A DNA stretch of 11,378 nt from Caldifarciminota bacterium (GTDB lineage: Bacteria; Hydrothermota; Tepidihabitantia; B3-TA06): NCBI GenBank assembly GCA_014729665.1, contig WJJO01000088.1, positions 1-11,378 on the forward strand, in the 5' to 3' direction. A model generated the notes under the pieces. The model was not told the DNA's origin. It made no database searches and saw only the letters and a list, made by a program, of their open reading frames with translations. The position numbers were made by a program, and so were the translations under genes. This document shows, piece after piece, positions 5,289 to 11,378 of this stretch (positions within the stretch are counted from its first letter, which is position 1; the number at the start of each line of letters is the position of its first letter).

Positions 5289-6620
5289 TTAGAGGAGAAT
5301 CTGTCTGCGCTCGTTGAAGGCGAGGGAATGCAAGAAGGGGCGTGCAAGGTCGTCCCACAGGAACTTGAAGCCCTTCTGGTAGATTCGTTTCTGGACCATT
5401 CGTATGATCCCTGCGCCGTAGTTCCTCATCGGCACGTTCAGGTAGCCCATGCCGACTCGTGAAAGGAACTGCATCTGGGCAGGGGTGATATTCGGATGGT
5501 TCCAGATTAGGAATCGCGCGTCGTGCTTGTGATAGTCCTTCTCGAATATGCCGTAGCGGTCCTTGAACTCGAACCACTGGGGGGTCTTGGGGTATGGGGT
5601 GAGTACGGTCAGCTGGTGTGCGTCGAAGCCTATATCGTAAAGCACCTTGTAGTCGCGGAGCACGCTTTCGACCGTATCCTCCTCGTAGCCTATCATGTAA
5701 AAGGCCATGGTGAATATCCTGTGTTTGCGGGTCGCCTCCCTGAAAGCCCTCATTACGTCCAGATTGGTTCGCTTGCCTATCTTTTTAAGTATCTCATCGT
5801 TCACGCTCTCCACACCGAATCCGACGTTGACCATGCCGCGTTCCGTCCACGATCGTATGTGCTCGAGGGTTAAGTCGGCCCTGGACTGCACCCACCAGTG
5901 GAACTTGTATTTTGCCAAAAGGTCGAGTACCTTCTCCGAATGCGACGGAAAGGTGTAGAAGGTTTCGTCAAGGATAAAGAGCTCGTTAATGCCCGTCTTG
6001 CGGTAGTAGGCTAGAACCTCTTCGATGGACTCAAGCGGCAGTCTGGAAGGCCGGGGTGAGTGCACCGGGGTCTGGCAGAAGGTGCATCTGAAAGGGCATC
6101 CGCGCTGGGTGAAAAGCAGACCGACTTTCTTATAGGGAAGCATCGGAGGCCATACGATGTTTACAGGTATCACTATCGGAGGATGGACGATACGATCGAG
6201 CCTTCTTCCGAAAATCTCAGCCGACATTTTCTCCTCAACGTATCCGTACCATATCCTGTCTGCAAACTCCTCAGCCTCCTCAGAGAGTCCTCCGTATCCA
6301 CCTGCCCATATCTCCTTAACCCCCTGCTTTCGCGCCTGGGTAACCATTTCCAGAACTTCTGCGAGATCGTGCTGGAAGAAGGTGAAGCCGACCACGTCCC
6401 AGCCCTCAGCAAGCTTCTTTACGTACTCGTTCCAGCGCGGGAACTCCATTATCTCTATCTCTGGAAGATTCTGTTTGAGAAACCGCAGGGAGGTGGATAC
6501 GGTACGCATGAAGGCAAACCTCGGTGTGCGGTAGAAGTTAGCCCCGACCGCATCGTAGAAATCACGGGGCGAATGCCGGTAGGCGGTAGTTATCAGTATC
6601 CTGGGTGCGGTTTTTTTCAT
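5289..6620 (-). CDS. Radical SAM protein with B12-binding-like N-terminal domain
   Basis: 443 residues. Residues 1-150 look like the Rossmann-type domain that precedes the radical SAM core in the B12-dependent class: an ILITTAY strand near the start, then DVVGFTFFQ and IWAGGYGG. The cobalamin ligand motif DxHxxG is not visible, so B12 binding is uncertain. The core carries RGCPFRCTFC with the C-x3-C-x2-C iron-sulfur ligands Cys175, Cys179 and Cys182. FILDETF and a GFGVESVNDEIL segment (267-278) follow, typical of Elp3/MiaB-like radical SAM folds. Reaction and substrate cannot be told. ATG 6620 lies 9 nt after the preceding stop with no good Shine-Dalgarno site, which suggests re-initiation. 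It is the last gene of the operon with two beta-propeller proteins. It could modify an operon partner or a metabolite, but that is speculation. Confidence 0.88.
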   Translation of the reverse strand: MKKTAPRILITTAYRHSPRDFYDAVGANFYRTPRFAFMRTVSTSLRFLKQNLPEIEIMEFPRWNEYVKKLAEGWDVVGFTFFQHDLAEVLEMVTQARKQGVKEIWAGGYGGLSEEAEEFADRIWYGYVEEKMSAEIFGRRLDRIVHPPIVIPVNIVWPPMLPYKKVGLLFTQRGCPFRCTFCQTPVHSPRPSRLPLESIEEVLAYYRKTGINELFILDETFYTFPSHSEKVLDLLAKYKFHWWVQSRADLTLEHIRSWTERGMVNVGFGVESVNDEILKKIGKRTNLDVMRAFREATRKHRIFTMAFYMIGYEEDTVESVLRDYKVLYDIGFDAHQLTVLTPYPKTPQWFEFKDRYGIFEKDYHKHDARFLIWNHPNITPAQMQFLSRVGMGYLNVPMRNYGAGIIRMVQKRIYQKGFKFLWDDLARPFLHSLAFNERRQILL

Positions 6621-6629
6621 TAAGTGAGT

Positions 6630-8411
6630 TTATTGGATTTCACTCAACGGAACTATTAAAACGGACGTATAGTCGGCGATACCCAGATGAGTAGGGGACA
6701 CGGCAACCGAGAGCGCCTTCCCCGGTGTCTCGATGATGGTACCCTTAACCGGAGAAGCCGGATCGGAGACGTCTATCGGCAGTATTCCTTTCTCGCCACA
6801 GGCCACGTAAACGCTTTCCCCTGATAATGCTAAACCGTAAGGCTTTGTACCGATCATGGTGAAGGAAAGCTGTTCTATCGATAAAGGATCGGATACATCG
6901 AGTGCGATGAGAGCGCCGATGCTGTCGGTAACGTACAGAACATCTTCATCCAATAGTATAGCCTCAGGCTGCATTATCCATTCGTAGGTTGACAGATAAT
7001 TGACAGTCGTTTTTTTACTTTTGCTGACACCTCTGGTCAACACAAGGATTCCCGCTTCAGGATCGGCAACGAATATCAGGGTATCCTTGACCGCGATATC
7101 GTGGGCGACGATGTCGTTCTCAAAGGCGGCCTTTTGAGCGAGGGGACCACAGGGACATATCCATAAAACCCTGACCCCTTTCGATTCGGATGCAAGATAG
7201 ATAAGGTCTTCGGATGTTATGACCCTTATGGGTGTACCCGGTTGGGAAAGGTCAAATTCCCGGTCGGCACTCGGCAGGCTTTTTAAGGTAAAAATAGAAA
7301 TGCCCCTTGCGGCATCAGCAACGTAAAGGTACGAACCGGAAATGGCCGATGATTTCGCGTCAGCAGGACGGGGGTTAGCATAACCTTGTATCGTCGAATC
7401 ACCAATAGGCCTTAGAATCCTCACTCCCCCCTTGCCCTGAGCAATTCCCCAGAAGACCCCGCCCTGGGATATATGCAGGGACGGTGCGATGTCGGTATAC
7501 CTAGAGGTTATTGAAAGGCTTTTGGGATTTTTGCCTTCCAACCTGAGAAGCCCGTGATCCATCAGAGCTAAATACGTACCTTCGCTCGTAGGTTCAATAT
7601 CTGCAACGAATCCGATATCGACCTCCTCACAACCCTCTATCTTTTTTCCATTTTTGGTAAAGATGCTGTATCCATTATAACCCTGTGCTGCATAGAGCAG
7701 CTTATCGTATCCACTCATTGATACGACCGGTGATCCGGCGGAAAACTCCTTTATCATAACAGGTTGAGCAGGATTATCCTTCAGGGAATATGCCAGTATA
7801 TTGTTTCCAGAGGTTGCCACGAACAGCATCTCGTCGAGAATCTCTATAGAGTTCACCGAACTTGCATTTAATGTCTTAACTATTTCAGGGGTGTTACCGA
7901 GTCTGATAATCATTATCCCCTTGCTAGAGGCTGAAAAGAGGTAATCTTCATAAAAGCATAAATCGATAGGTTCATCCCTCTGATCGAAGGATGAGACGGC
8001 TTTGAGTTCCCACTCGTGCGGGATAATGTATATCTTTCCGGAATCGGTGCCTGCCGCCAGATAATCTTTGTCAGTTTCCATGGCAGTTATCTGTCCTGAA
8101 ATCTCCATTTCCGAGGCGGCTTCAGGGCCTTTAGAGGATAGCTTGTAAAGGGTTATCCGATTGCCTTCGCCAAGCCAGGCCTTCCTTCCGTAAACCGCAA
8201 TCTCCCTGGAGTAGTGCGGCGTCGGGATATGCTGTATCAATGTCAGTTCGGGGGCAAAGACCGATAACCCGAACCCGCTCGCGGTATACAGGCGGTTCTT
8301 GACGAACGCCAAGTCGTTATAGTCTCCGGAGATTAAGTGATGAGTACCGGATGTTACGACTCCTGGTGCTGTGGTGCACAATAAAAGGGCAAGGGTTAGA
8401 TTGTTAAACAA
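6630..8411 (-). CDS. Exported LVIVD-type beta-propeller protein, copy 2
   Basis: 593 residues. A hydrophobic signal-like N-terminus (about 4-20) is followed by many repeats of about 40-45 residues with the pattern of LVIVD/beta-propeller blades. Examples are DDLxYLASESKGVRVL-type strands near 401-416, YLYVADAARGISIF (361-374), and ALDVSDP (503-509) and PIDVSDP (545-551) near the end. No catalytic residues are seen; such propellers usually bind proteins or ligands outside the cytoplasm. The blade near 410-425 carries WICPCGPL (Cys419, Cys421), matched at nearly the same position in the neighbouring paralogue. The start is TTG 8411; AGGAG lies 6 nt upstream and overlaps the preceding stop codon, and no early ATG exists. 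It lies 8 nt behind copy 1. Function is unknown. Confidence 0.83.
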   Translation of the reverse strand: MFNNLTLALLLCTTAPGVVTSGTHHLISGDYNDLAFVKNRLYTASGFGLSVFAPELTLIQHIPTPHYSREIAVYGRKAWLGEGNRITLYKLSSKGPEAASEMEISGQITAMETDKDYLAAGTDSGKIYIIPHEWELKAVSSFDQRDEPIDLCFYEDYLFSASSKGIMIIRLGNTPEIVKTLNASSVNSIEILDEMLFVATSGNNILAYSLKDNPAQPVMIKEFSAGSPVVSMSGYDKLLYAAQGYNGYSIFTKNGKKIEGCEEVDIGFVADIEPTSEGTYLALMDHGLLRLEGKNPKSLSITSRYTDIAPSLHISQGGVFWGIAQGKGGVRILRPIGDSTIQGYANPRPADAKSSAISGSYLYVADAARGISIFTLKSLPSADREFDLSQPGTPIRVITSEDLIYLASESKGVRVLWICPCGPLAQKAAFENDIVAHDIAVKDTLIFVADPEAGILVLTRGVSKSKKTTVNYLSTYEWIMQPEAILLDEDVLYVTDSIGALIALDVSDPLSIEQLSFTMIGTKPYGLALSGESVYVACGEKGILPIDVSDPASPVKGTIIETPGKALSVAVSPTHLGIADYTSVLIVPLSEIQ

Positions 8412-8419
8412 GATGTCTC

Positions 8420-10174
8420 CTATTCTGTCCTGACGGCCTCTATCGCATATGGCGTAGCTACAAGTATTAATTCATCGGCTAAAGCAACCCCGATGGAGTT
8501 GCCTAGATAGAAGCTTCCGAGAAGTTCGGGTTTCGTGGGATCTCGTAAATCTACCTGATACACGCCGCCTTCACCTGCGGCAACGTACGCGTTCGAGGAC
8601 GAAACAGCTAGGCCTTGTACGGACCCCGGCAGTTCTAGATGACCTATCTGTTTGATACGGGTAGGGCGCGAAACCTTGAATATGCCAAGTGCCCCGGAGT
8701 TGTCCAGGGCGTAGAGATAATCTTCGTAAAGGCAGATTTTTTCATAATCCCTGTCCAATTCAAGCTGGGCGATGCTTTCTAATTCCGTGCTGTCGCTCCA
8801 GTCCACTGTATGGATGGACGCGGGGTTGGATGTCGATACGAAGGCGAGTTTCTTCCTTATCCTCACGTCCCATGTTCGCCCTGAAAGATTCAAGCGACCA
8901 CGCTCCCTTAACGGACCGCAAGGACACCTCCACCAACAGCCCAGACCTCGTTCTTGCTCGGCCACCAGAACCATCTCACCCGCTACATCCAATCCGGTTA
9001 CTAGGGATTCAAAATCGTGAAAACCTTTTGGTTTTGGATTCGAGGGATCCTTGATATCGGTTATGTGAACGACGTAGTTCGATGATAGGGTGTATACATG
9101 TGAACCGAATATATACATTCTCTCACATTTTGCATCGAAATTGCGGTATCCTAAATATCTCAACTCCTCGTCGATCGAGAAGGTCATTACGCCTTCATCA
9201 CCGATCGGTATTACACCTATCTTACCATGCGTTTTTATATCGCCGACAACCCCTCTGGTTGCATAATGAAGTCCAGTAGTTACACGTGAATTGGGCAAGA
9301 TATTCATTCGGGTGATTCCCGATTCAGCAATCAAATAACAGATACCTTCTGTCGAAACGAGATTGTGAACGGTGCCTTTTACATTTTCTTCCTGGTTAAG
9401 CACGGGTTGCTGCGGATCGTCAAGTGAAAATATCAGGAAATCGGCCGTTCCGGCCGCAGCAGTCAGTATATCTCCGAATATTATCAATCTGAAAAGTTGA
9501 CCCGGTGTTTCTATTGATGCAACATCCTTCATATTATTCCTTTTAAGTCGAGTAATACGAAGACCGTCCTCCGCACAAGCCAGATAGAATAGGTTTTTGT
9601 ATTCCAGGATGTCCAGAACCGGGGGGTCGTTTTCAAGTTTGACTTTTTTTGCACCAGGGGAGCCGGATTGAAGGTCTATCATCCATAAGCCTCCGGTATC
9701 GCATGCAAGGAAGAGCCTTCCCTCGGCAGATAACATCCGCACAGGCGCGAACCCCAAGGTGAAGGAATCGATAACACCACCTTGGGCAAGGTTATGAAGG
9801 TAAACTGTTCCTTGACGATCTGCAACCAGAAGGGTGTCGTTGGTTACGAGCATCGCGCTTACGGTTACTTTATTCAACCACTCATAATCCGGCATCGGAT
9901 CTACTGCCTTCGCAACCGGTAATTTTCGCACACCCCTGTTGCTCCCGACAAATAAAGTATCCTTGTAGATTTGAACATGGTGATTTTCACCGGGCAGCAA
10001 TGAAAATCCCTTCTCTTCAAATCTCTTGTATGTCAGGACCCTTATTCCCCTGCCGTCGGTTAGGTACAATAGGGAATCATGAACCACCCCATCCGTGAAA
10101 TCCCCGCCGATTATAAAGGAAGATTGGAGTTCTACAGCCGGATTACAGAATAGAAATAAGACTAATGCCAGCAT
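8420..10174 (-). CDS. Exported LVIVD-type beta-propeller protein, copy 1
   Basis: 584 residues. It has a very short hydrophobic leader (residues 1-10, ending in Cys10, not a good lipobox) and then propeller blades throughout. Blade strands include DTLLVADRQGTVYL (113-126), RLFLACDTGGLWMIDL (153-168) and VYQVDLRDPTKPELLGSF (538-555). DPSNPKPKG (376-384) and DPTKPELLG have the link sequence typical of LVIVD repeats. WRCPCGPL (Cys417, Cys419) interrupts one blade, and copy 2 has the same motif in the same blade. ATG 10174 has no Shine-Dalgarno site. It is in the same frame as the gene before it, separated only by TAA and one ATA codon, so re-initiation or low-level readthrough is plausible. It is probably periplasmic or surface-located. 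Its partner is unknown. Confidence 0.83.
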   Translation of the reverse strand: MLALVLFLFCNPAVELQSSFIIGGDFTDGVVHDSLLYLTDGRGIRVLTYKRFEEKGFSLLPGENHHVQIYKDTLFVGSNRGVRKLPVAKAVDPMPDYEWLNKVTVSAMLVTNDTLLVADRQGTVYLHNLAQGGVIDSFTLGFAPVRMLSAEGRLFLACDTGGLWMIDLQSGSPGAKKVKLENDPPVLDILEYKNLFYLACAEDGLRITRLKRNNMKDVASIETPGQLFRLIIFGDILTAAAGTADFLIFSLDDPQQPVLNQEENVKGTVHNLVSTEGICYLIAESGITRMNILPNSRVTTGLHYATRGVVGDIKTHGKIGVIPIGDEGVMTFSIDEELRYLGYRNFDAKCERMYIFGSHVYTLSSNYVVHITDIKDPSNPKPKGFHDFESLVTGLDVAGEMVLVAEQERGLGCWWRCPCGPLRERGRLNLSGRTWDVRIRKKLAFVSTSNPASIHTVDWSDSTELESIAQLELDRDYEKICLYEDYLYALDNSGALGIFKVSRPTRIKQIGHLELPGSVQGLAVSSSNAYVAAGEGGVYQVDLRDPTKPELLGSFYLGNSIGVALADELILVATPYAIEAVRTE

Positions 10175-10177
10175 TAT

Positions 10178-10933
10178 TTAGTTATTGCTGCGCAAATCGA
10201 AGGCGCGTTCCATATTCAAAGGCTCTTTATGTAAAAGGAGGTTGTTTTCATCCCCGGGATTCAAGTCCATTTCCTTAATCGTAATAGCCGTGGCGGATGC
10301 GATAGGGATAAGGAATCCCTCATTGATGGTAATCATATGCGGAACCTTAAATCCTTTTTTCGCGAGGTGTTCGGAGAAGGTAATCTTTCTGCTCTTTTCC
10401 CTTAACTCAACCAAAAGCCCGGTCTCGGAATCAAATACATACACGTATCCTCTTTTAGAAATTGCGGTTATGCGGGAACCTTCGACCTTTACCGTATCCA
10501 AATTACCCATGTTTCCCTCAATATAGAGATTGAAAATAGGGAGTATATCCTTGGGTGAAAATGGAATACCTGTAACCATACCGAGGCTCTGATTGCGTAA
10601 TGAGGTAATCTTTGTGTTGTGGTAGAAGTCATAAATCCATACCGTATCGGCGATTCCCCTTACGAATAGTGCGATACTTCCACTGTAGTTCCTGACATCA
10701 AGCGCATAATTCCCCTCTTCCCAATAAAATCTGAAGGGCAGTATCGTTAAGGCTGCGCCTGTACTGTCTATTGTGGTAATCTCTCCGGCCAAGAAAAGTA
10801 TATCCGGGGTTTTTGTTTCGGCAAGAAACGAAAGTTCAGACGGAAGTTCGGACTCCTCACCGAAGATTCCTGCAGTCATTGCAACAAGTAACGGGATTAT
10901 TAAGCTCAAATGCACGGTTTTTTTAACCTTCAT
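10178..10933 (-). CDS. Exported protein with LolA-like character
   Basis: 251 residues from ATG 10933. The N-terminus is a classic signal peptide: MKVKK, a hydrophobic core to about residue 22, then a polar mature start (GEESELP). The rest is rich in short beta strands (ITTIDSTGAALTILPFRFYW, then ALFVRGIADTVWIYDF, and SETGLLVELREKSRKITFSE). This pattern resembles the open beta-barrel of outer-membrane lipoprotein carrier (LolA/LolB) and DUF4292-like proteins, but no diagnostic motif proves it. TTG 10936 is an alternative start; AGGAGG fits ATG 10933 better. It is the first gene after a consensus promoter and leads the operon with two propellers and a radical SAM enzyme. The exported location is well supported. 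The family is a tentative reading. Confidence 0.72.
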   Translation of the reverse strand: MKVKKTVHLSLIIPLLVAMTAGIFGEESELPSELSFLAETKTPDILFLAGEITTIDSTGAALTILPFRFYWEEGNYALDVRNYSGSIALFVRGIADTVWIYDFYHNTKITSLRNQSLGMVTGIPFSPKDILPIFNLYIEGNMGNLDTVKVEGSRITAISKRGYVYVFDSETGLLVELREKSRKITFSEHLAKKGFKVPHMITINEGFLIPIASATAITIKEMDLNPGDENNLLLHKEPLNMERAFDLRSNN

Positions 10934-10966
10934 CAATCCTCCTTGGATTCTTCAAATTTAGAATCA

Positions 10967-10994
10967 ATTATAGAAATACAGTAGGGGATGTCAA
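10967..10994 (-). promoter_or_regulatory. Consensus sigma-70 promoter of operon 1
   Basis: On the minus strand a perfect TTGACA (10989-10994) and a perfect TATAAT (10967-10972) are separated by 16 bp. Transcription would begin near 10960, giving a leader of about 27 nt with AGGAGG before ATG 10933. A 6-bp inverted repeat, GATTCT (10946-10951) with AGAATC (10960-10965), lies in or next to the leader. This is the clearest promoter in the window and suggests strong housekeeping expression of the four-gene operon. Confidence 0.8.
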
Positions 10995-11084
10995 CCTGAT
11001 GGAACAAAAGATCCGACTTCTCAGAAAGTATTTACACCAATTCAGTTATCAATACTCCTTGCGTGAATGAAGGTAAGGAAGACT

Positions 11085-11297
11085 TCACTTCTCCCTTCTT
11101 ACCAATATGCATTGCCCCGCCTGGGGATTTATGATTGATCCTAACAATGCTCTTTCCATAAGATACAGGCAGTAATCGGGTTTAATCAGCCTAAACCTGG
11201 ATACTATATCATCCGAACACAGGTCTCCGCAGATCAGGATGTAATGCGACCCATTTGTCAAGACACATTTGGGGTCAAAGAAGTGTAGAGTTTTCAT
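11085..11297 (-). CDS. Small ORF crossing the presumed IS3 element end
   Basis: The ORF has 70 codons and its product is not recognised. ATG 11297 overlaps the transposase stop as ATGA, and AGGAAAG lies at proper distance upstream, so it could be translated by coupling. If the element ends at 11240, the first 19 codons are element DNA. The other 51 codons (starting ILICGDLCSDD and ending CILVRREK) are host DNA. These 51 codons have natural-looking codon use and could be the surviving 3' end of a gene cut by the insertion. It may equally be a chance ORF. Confidence 0.35.
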   Translation of the reverse strand: MKTLHFFDPKCVLTNGSHYILICGDLCSDDIVSRFRLIKPDYCLYLMERALLGSIINPQAGQCILVRREK

Positions 11298-11378
11298 ACT
11301 GCTTTCCTGCAATCTTCCTGGTAATATAGAGCCTCGAACTCTTCCGGGCTCTTATACCCCAGGGCGCTGTGAACGTAT
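11240..11378 (-). mobile_element. Right end of an IS3-family insertion sequence (partial)
   Basis: The transposase C-terminus identifies the family. The stretch TGTAATGCGACCC (plus strand, from 11240) begins with the 5'-TG expected at IS3-family termini and lies about 55 bp beyond the transposase stop, where the right inverted repeat should be. The left end and target duplication are outside the window, so the boundary is a proposal. Confidence 0.55.
11294..11378 (-). CDS. IS3-family transposase (OrfB), C-terminal fragment
   Basis: The last 27 codons before a TGA at 11294-11296 read YVHSALGYKSPEEFEALYY and onward to RKAV. HSALGYKSPEEFE is a hallmark of the end of the IS3-family DDE integrase-type transposase (rve domain). 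The gene continues past the window edge, so its intactness cannot be judged. It is oriented like the neighbouring operon but ends upstream of that operon's promoter. Confidence 0.88.
   Translation of the reverse strand, partial: YVHSALGYKSPEEFEALYYQEDCRKAV

Noticed and set aside
5113..5577. Open frame on the minus strand across the gap after the radical SAM gene
   Set aside because: It overlaps the real radical SAM frame, has Pro/Arg/Ser-rich shadow composition, and its end lies inside the anti-sigma gene.
6060..6623. Long plus-strand open frame
   Set aside because: It is antisense to the well-supported radical SAM gene, including its N-terminal domain and cysteine motif, and has no recognisable domain.
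8420..10174. Lipoprotein assignment from Cys10
   Set aside because: The residues before Cys10 (LFLF) do not fit a lipobox and the leader is very short.
11085..11240. Nitrilase or ComEC-like gene tail
   Set aside because: ICGDL recalls the nitrilase cysteine segment, but the spacing to the end is too short and nothing else matches.

Overview
The window looks like a chromosomal segment of a Gram-negative-type bacterium. It carries exported proteins with signal peptides, membrane-anchored periplasmic sensors, sigma-70-like promoters and Shine-Dalgarno sites. The gene families (LVIVD-type beta-propellers, a cobalamin-domain-like radical SAM protein, DUF4332, Spy/CpxP-like proteins with zinc-finger anti-sigma factors) are of a kind often met in uncultured candidate phyla. 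I cannot assign a taxon from the sequence alone. Nearly everything is on the minus strand, so transcription runs from high to low coordinates. Alternative start codons (TTG, GTG) with good ribosome binding sites are common.

Right edge (11085-11378): the last 27 codons of an IS3-family transposase, a candidate terminal inverted repeat starting at 11240, and a 70-codon ORF that overlaps the transposase stop and runs across the presumed element boundary.

Operon 1 (10933 down to 5289): a consensus sigma-70 promoter (TTGACA, 16 bp, TATAAT) drives an exported LolA-like protein, two tandem paralogous beta-propeller proteins sharing a CPCG motif at the same position, and a radical SAM enzyme. The four genes are separated by 3-9 nt. 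Their joint function is not known to me.

Signalling region (5126 down to 833): two paralogous modules, each in the order zinc-finger anti-sigma, membrane-anchored Spy/CpxP/CnrX-like protein, ECF sigma factor. This is the gene order of the cnrYXH metal-sensing system, where the anti-sigma factor and periplasmic sensor precede the sigma factor. Module A has an extra secreted Spy-like protein with a Gly/His-rich tail, and a leader able to form alternative hairpins before its sigma gene. A DUF4332 gene with its own promoter and a palindromic operator-like site separates the modules. Both anti-sigma genes have a TTGACCGnAA motif about 50 nt before their start codons. The likely logic is that the sensor and anti-sigma hold the sigma factor at the membrane until an envelope signal releases it. 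The signal is unknown.

Left edge (1-832): a plus-strand gene of different composition encodes a small protein with a C-terminal membrane anchor. It converges on module B, and the gap holds two strong hairpins. No tRNA, rRNA or CRISPR array was seen.
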